Shown one piece after another: positions 5,009 to 5,539 of a stretch of 5,539 bases of DNA. Within the stretch, counting starts at the first letter, position 1; every line of letters starts with the position of its first letter. The DNA is from CAZWVR01 sp964637235. GTDB taxonomy: Bacteria; Bacteroidota; Bacteroidia; Bacteroidales; S143-33. The translations under genes were made by a program, and so were the position numbers. The DNA lies in NCBI GenBank assembly GCA_964637235.1, contig CAZWVR010000123.1:1-5539 (forward strand), read 5' to 3'. Below the pieces are notes generated by a model. The model saw nothing but the letters and a program-made list of their open reading frames with translations. It was not told where the DNA came from and searched no databases.

Positions 5009-5539
5009 GCAGCAAAAAATTAATCTTTGCCTCTAAACTATCTATTCTCTGCTGTTGTTCTTGAATAGCTTTCACAAGTACTGGTATAATTTTCTGATAA
5101 TCAATACTCCATAAATCTGAGCTTTCATCAGAGGGTTTATATACTGTCTCTGGTACCACTTTATATAACTCCTGTGCTATAAAACCAATCGTCTCTTCGC
5201 TCTCTTCTTTATTAAGAATAAGATGTCCATCTTTAAACTCAGACGAATATTGCCTATATTGATGAGGCTTCAATTGCATTATCGTTTCTATTCCATAAGG
5301 CAAATCTCTTATATCATCTTTTATTCGTCTATCGGAATACGTATACCATGCGTTTGCTCTTCCTCTTCCCGTAATATCAGCATTATTGGGCAGTTCTAAT
5401 CTGTATACAGGAGAATTTTTTCCAATACCTACATTACCATTACTATTTAAAAATAATTGTGCAGTCGTCCACGGATGAGTATCATCTTCAATAGCAGAAA
5501 AATATGCTCCTATTAGACTATTACCATCTCCATATATGC
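4995..5539 (-). CDS. Tail-fibre-like surface protein with C-terminal Peptidase_S74 chaperone domain, 3' part only
   Basis: The frame is open from the right window edge to the TAG at 4997-4995, giving 180 visible residues; the N-terminal part lies outside. NGNVGIGKNSPVYRLEL (33-49 of the visible part) is the GNVGIGT-type repeat common in trimeric fibre and adhesin proteins. It is followed by the S74 intramolecular chaperone: YSDRRIKDDIRDLPYGIE (67-84), ETIGFIAQELYKVVPETV (115-132), LWSIDYQKIIPVLVKAIQEQ (142-161) and a terminal coiled coil with Leu/Ile heptads (to 180). In endosialidase tail spikes this domain helps the fibre trimerise and then cuts itself off at a serine assisted by a lysine five residues later. 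Both are kept here (Ser68, Lys73 in SDRRIK). In Bacteroidota such proteins are often chromosomal surface proteins rather than phage parts; no phage gene is visible nearby. Confidence 0.9.
   Translation of the reverse strand, partial: IYGDGNSLIGAYFSAIEDDTHPWTTAQLFLNSNGNVGIGKNSPVYRLELPNNADITGRGRANAWYTYSDRRIKDDIRDLPYGIETIMQLKPHQYRQYSSEFKDGHLILNKEESEETIGFIAQELYKVVPETVYKPSDESSDLWSIDYQKIIPVLVKAIQEQQQRIDSLEAKINFLLQKNK

Noticed and set aside
4995..5303. A 102-codon gene starting at 5303
   Set aside because: The apparent start is an internal TTG (leucine) codon. The frame stays open to the window edge and the upstream residues contain the S74 motif SDRRIK, so the gene is longer and partial.
1..5539. 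CRISPR array, insertion sequence, tRNA or phage defence system
   Set aside because: No regularly spaced repeats, transposase motifs, cloverleaf sequences or defence-type enzyme motifs were found on either strand.

Overview
The window is an AT-rich piece of bacterial chromosome, most likely from a member of the Bacteroidota (Bacteroidetes). The basis is that the start codons lack a clear Shine-Dalgarno sequence and sit in A-rich leaders, that several upstream regions carry the TAnnTTTG -7 element typical of this phylum (one with a well-spaced TTTG -33 element), and that the protein repertoire fits: a YARHG-domain lipoprotein, a Peptidase_S74 surface protein and a Bacteroidota-like TrxB. No CRISPR array, transposase, tRNA or rRNA was seen.

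Left part (1-2372, minus strand): three genes read leftward. The first transcribed is a 448-aa lipoprotein with a WG-repeat-like N-terminal half and a C-terminal YARHG domain. Twelve bases later comes a 254-aa secreted protein with an NTF2-like N-terminal half, probably in the same transcript. Next is the 5' part of elbB (DJ-1/PfpI-type glyoxalase, enhancing lycopene biosynthesis protein 2), cut by the window edge. elbB has its own excellent Bacteroidota promoter built from a short direct repeat in the 64-bp gap before it.

Middle (2373-3936): a 306-bp divergent intergenic region holds candidate promoters in both directions, a small hairpin and a perfect 17-bp palindrome with extra half-sites. 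It is followed by a 369-aa plus-strand gene that resembles the bacterial eRF1/aRF1-like proteins (baeRF superfamily), which lack the GGQ peptide-release motif. Between this gene and the next are two back-to-back perfect 10-bp inverted repeats, one base apart. The second looks like an intrinsic terminator or attenuator.

Right part (3937-5539): trxB (thioredoxin reductase, complete, CATC active site, with an unusual N-terminal extension of about 25 residues) ends at a bidirectional terminator. Facing it is the 3' end of a minus-strand gene for a tail-fibre-like surface protein with a C-terminal intramolecular chaperone (Peptidase_S74) domain that keeps its Ser-Lys self-cleavage dyad.

The most interesting part is the baeRF-like gene with its operator-like palindrome and the structured leader before trxB. 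The two genes share a very similar promoter core, which hints at joint control of a translation-linked factor and a redox enzyme. This is inference from sequence only.
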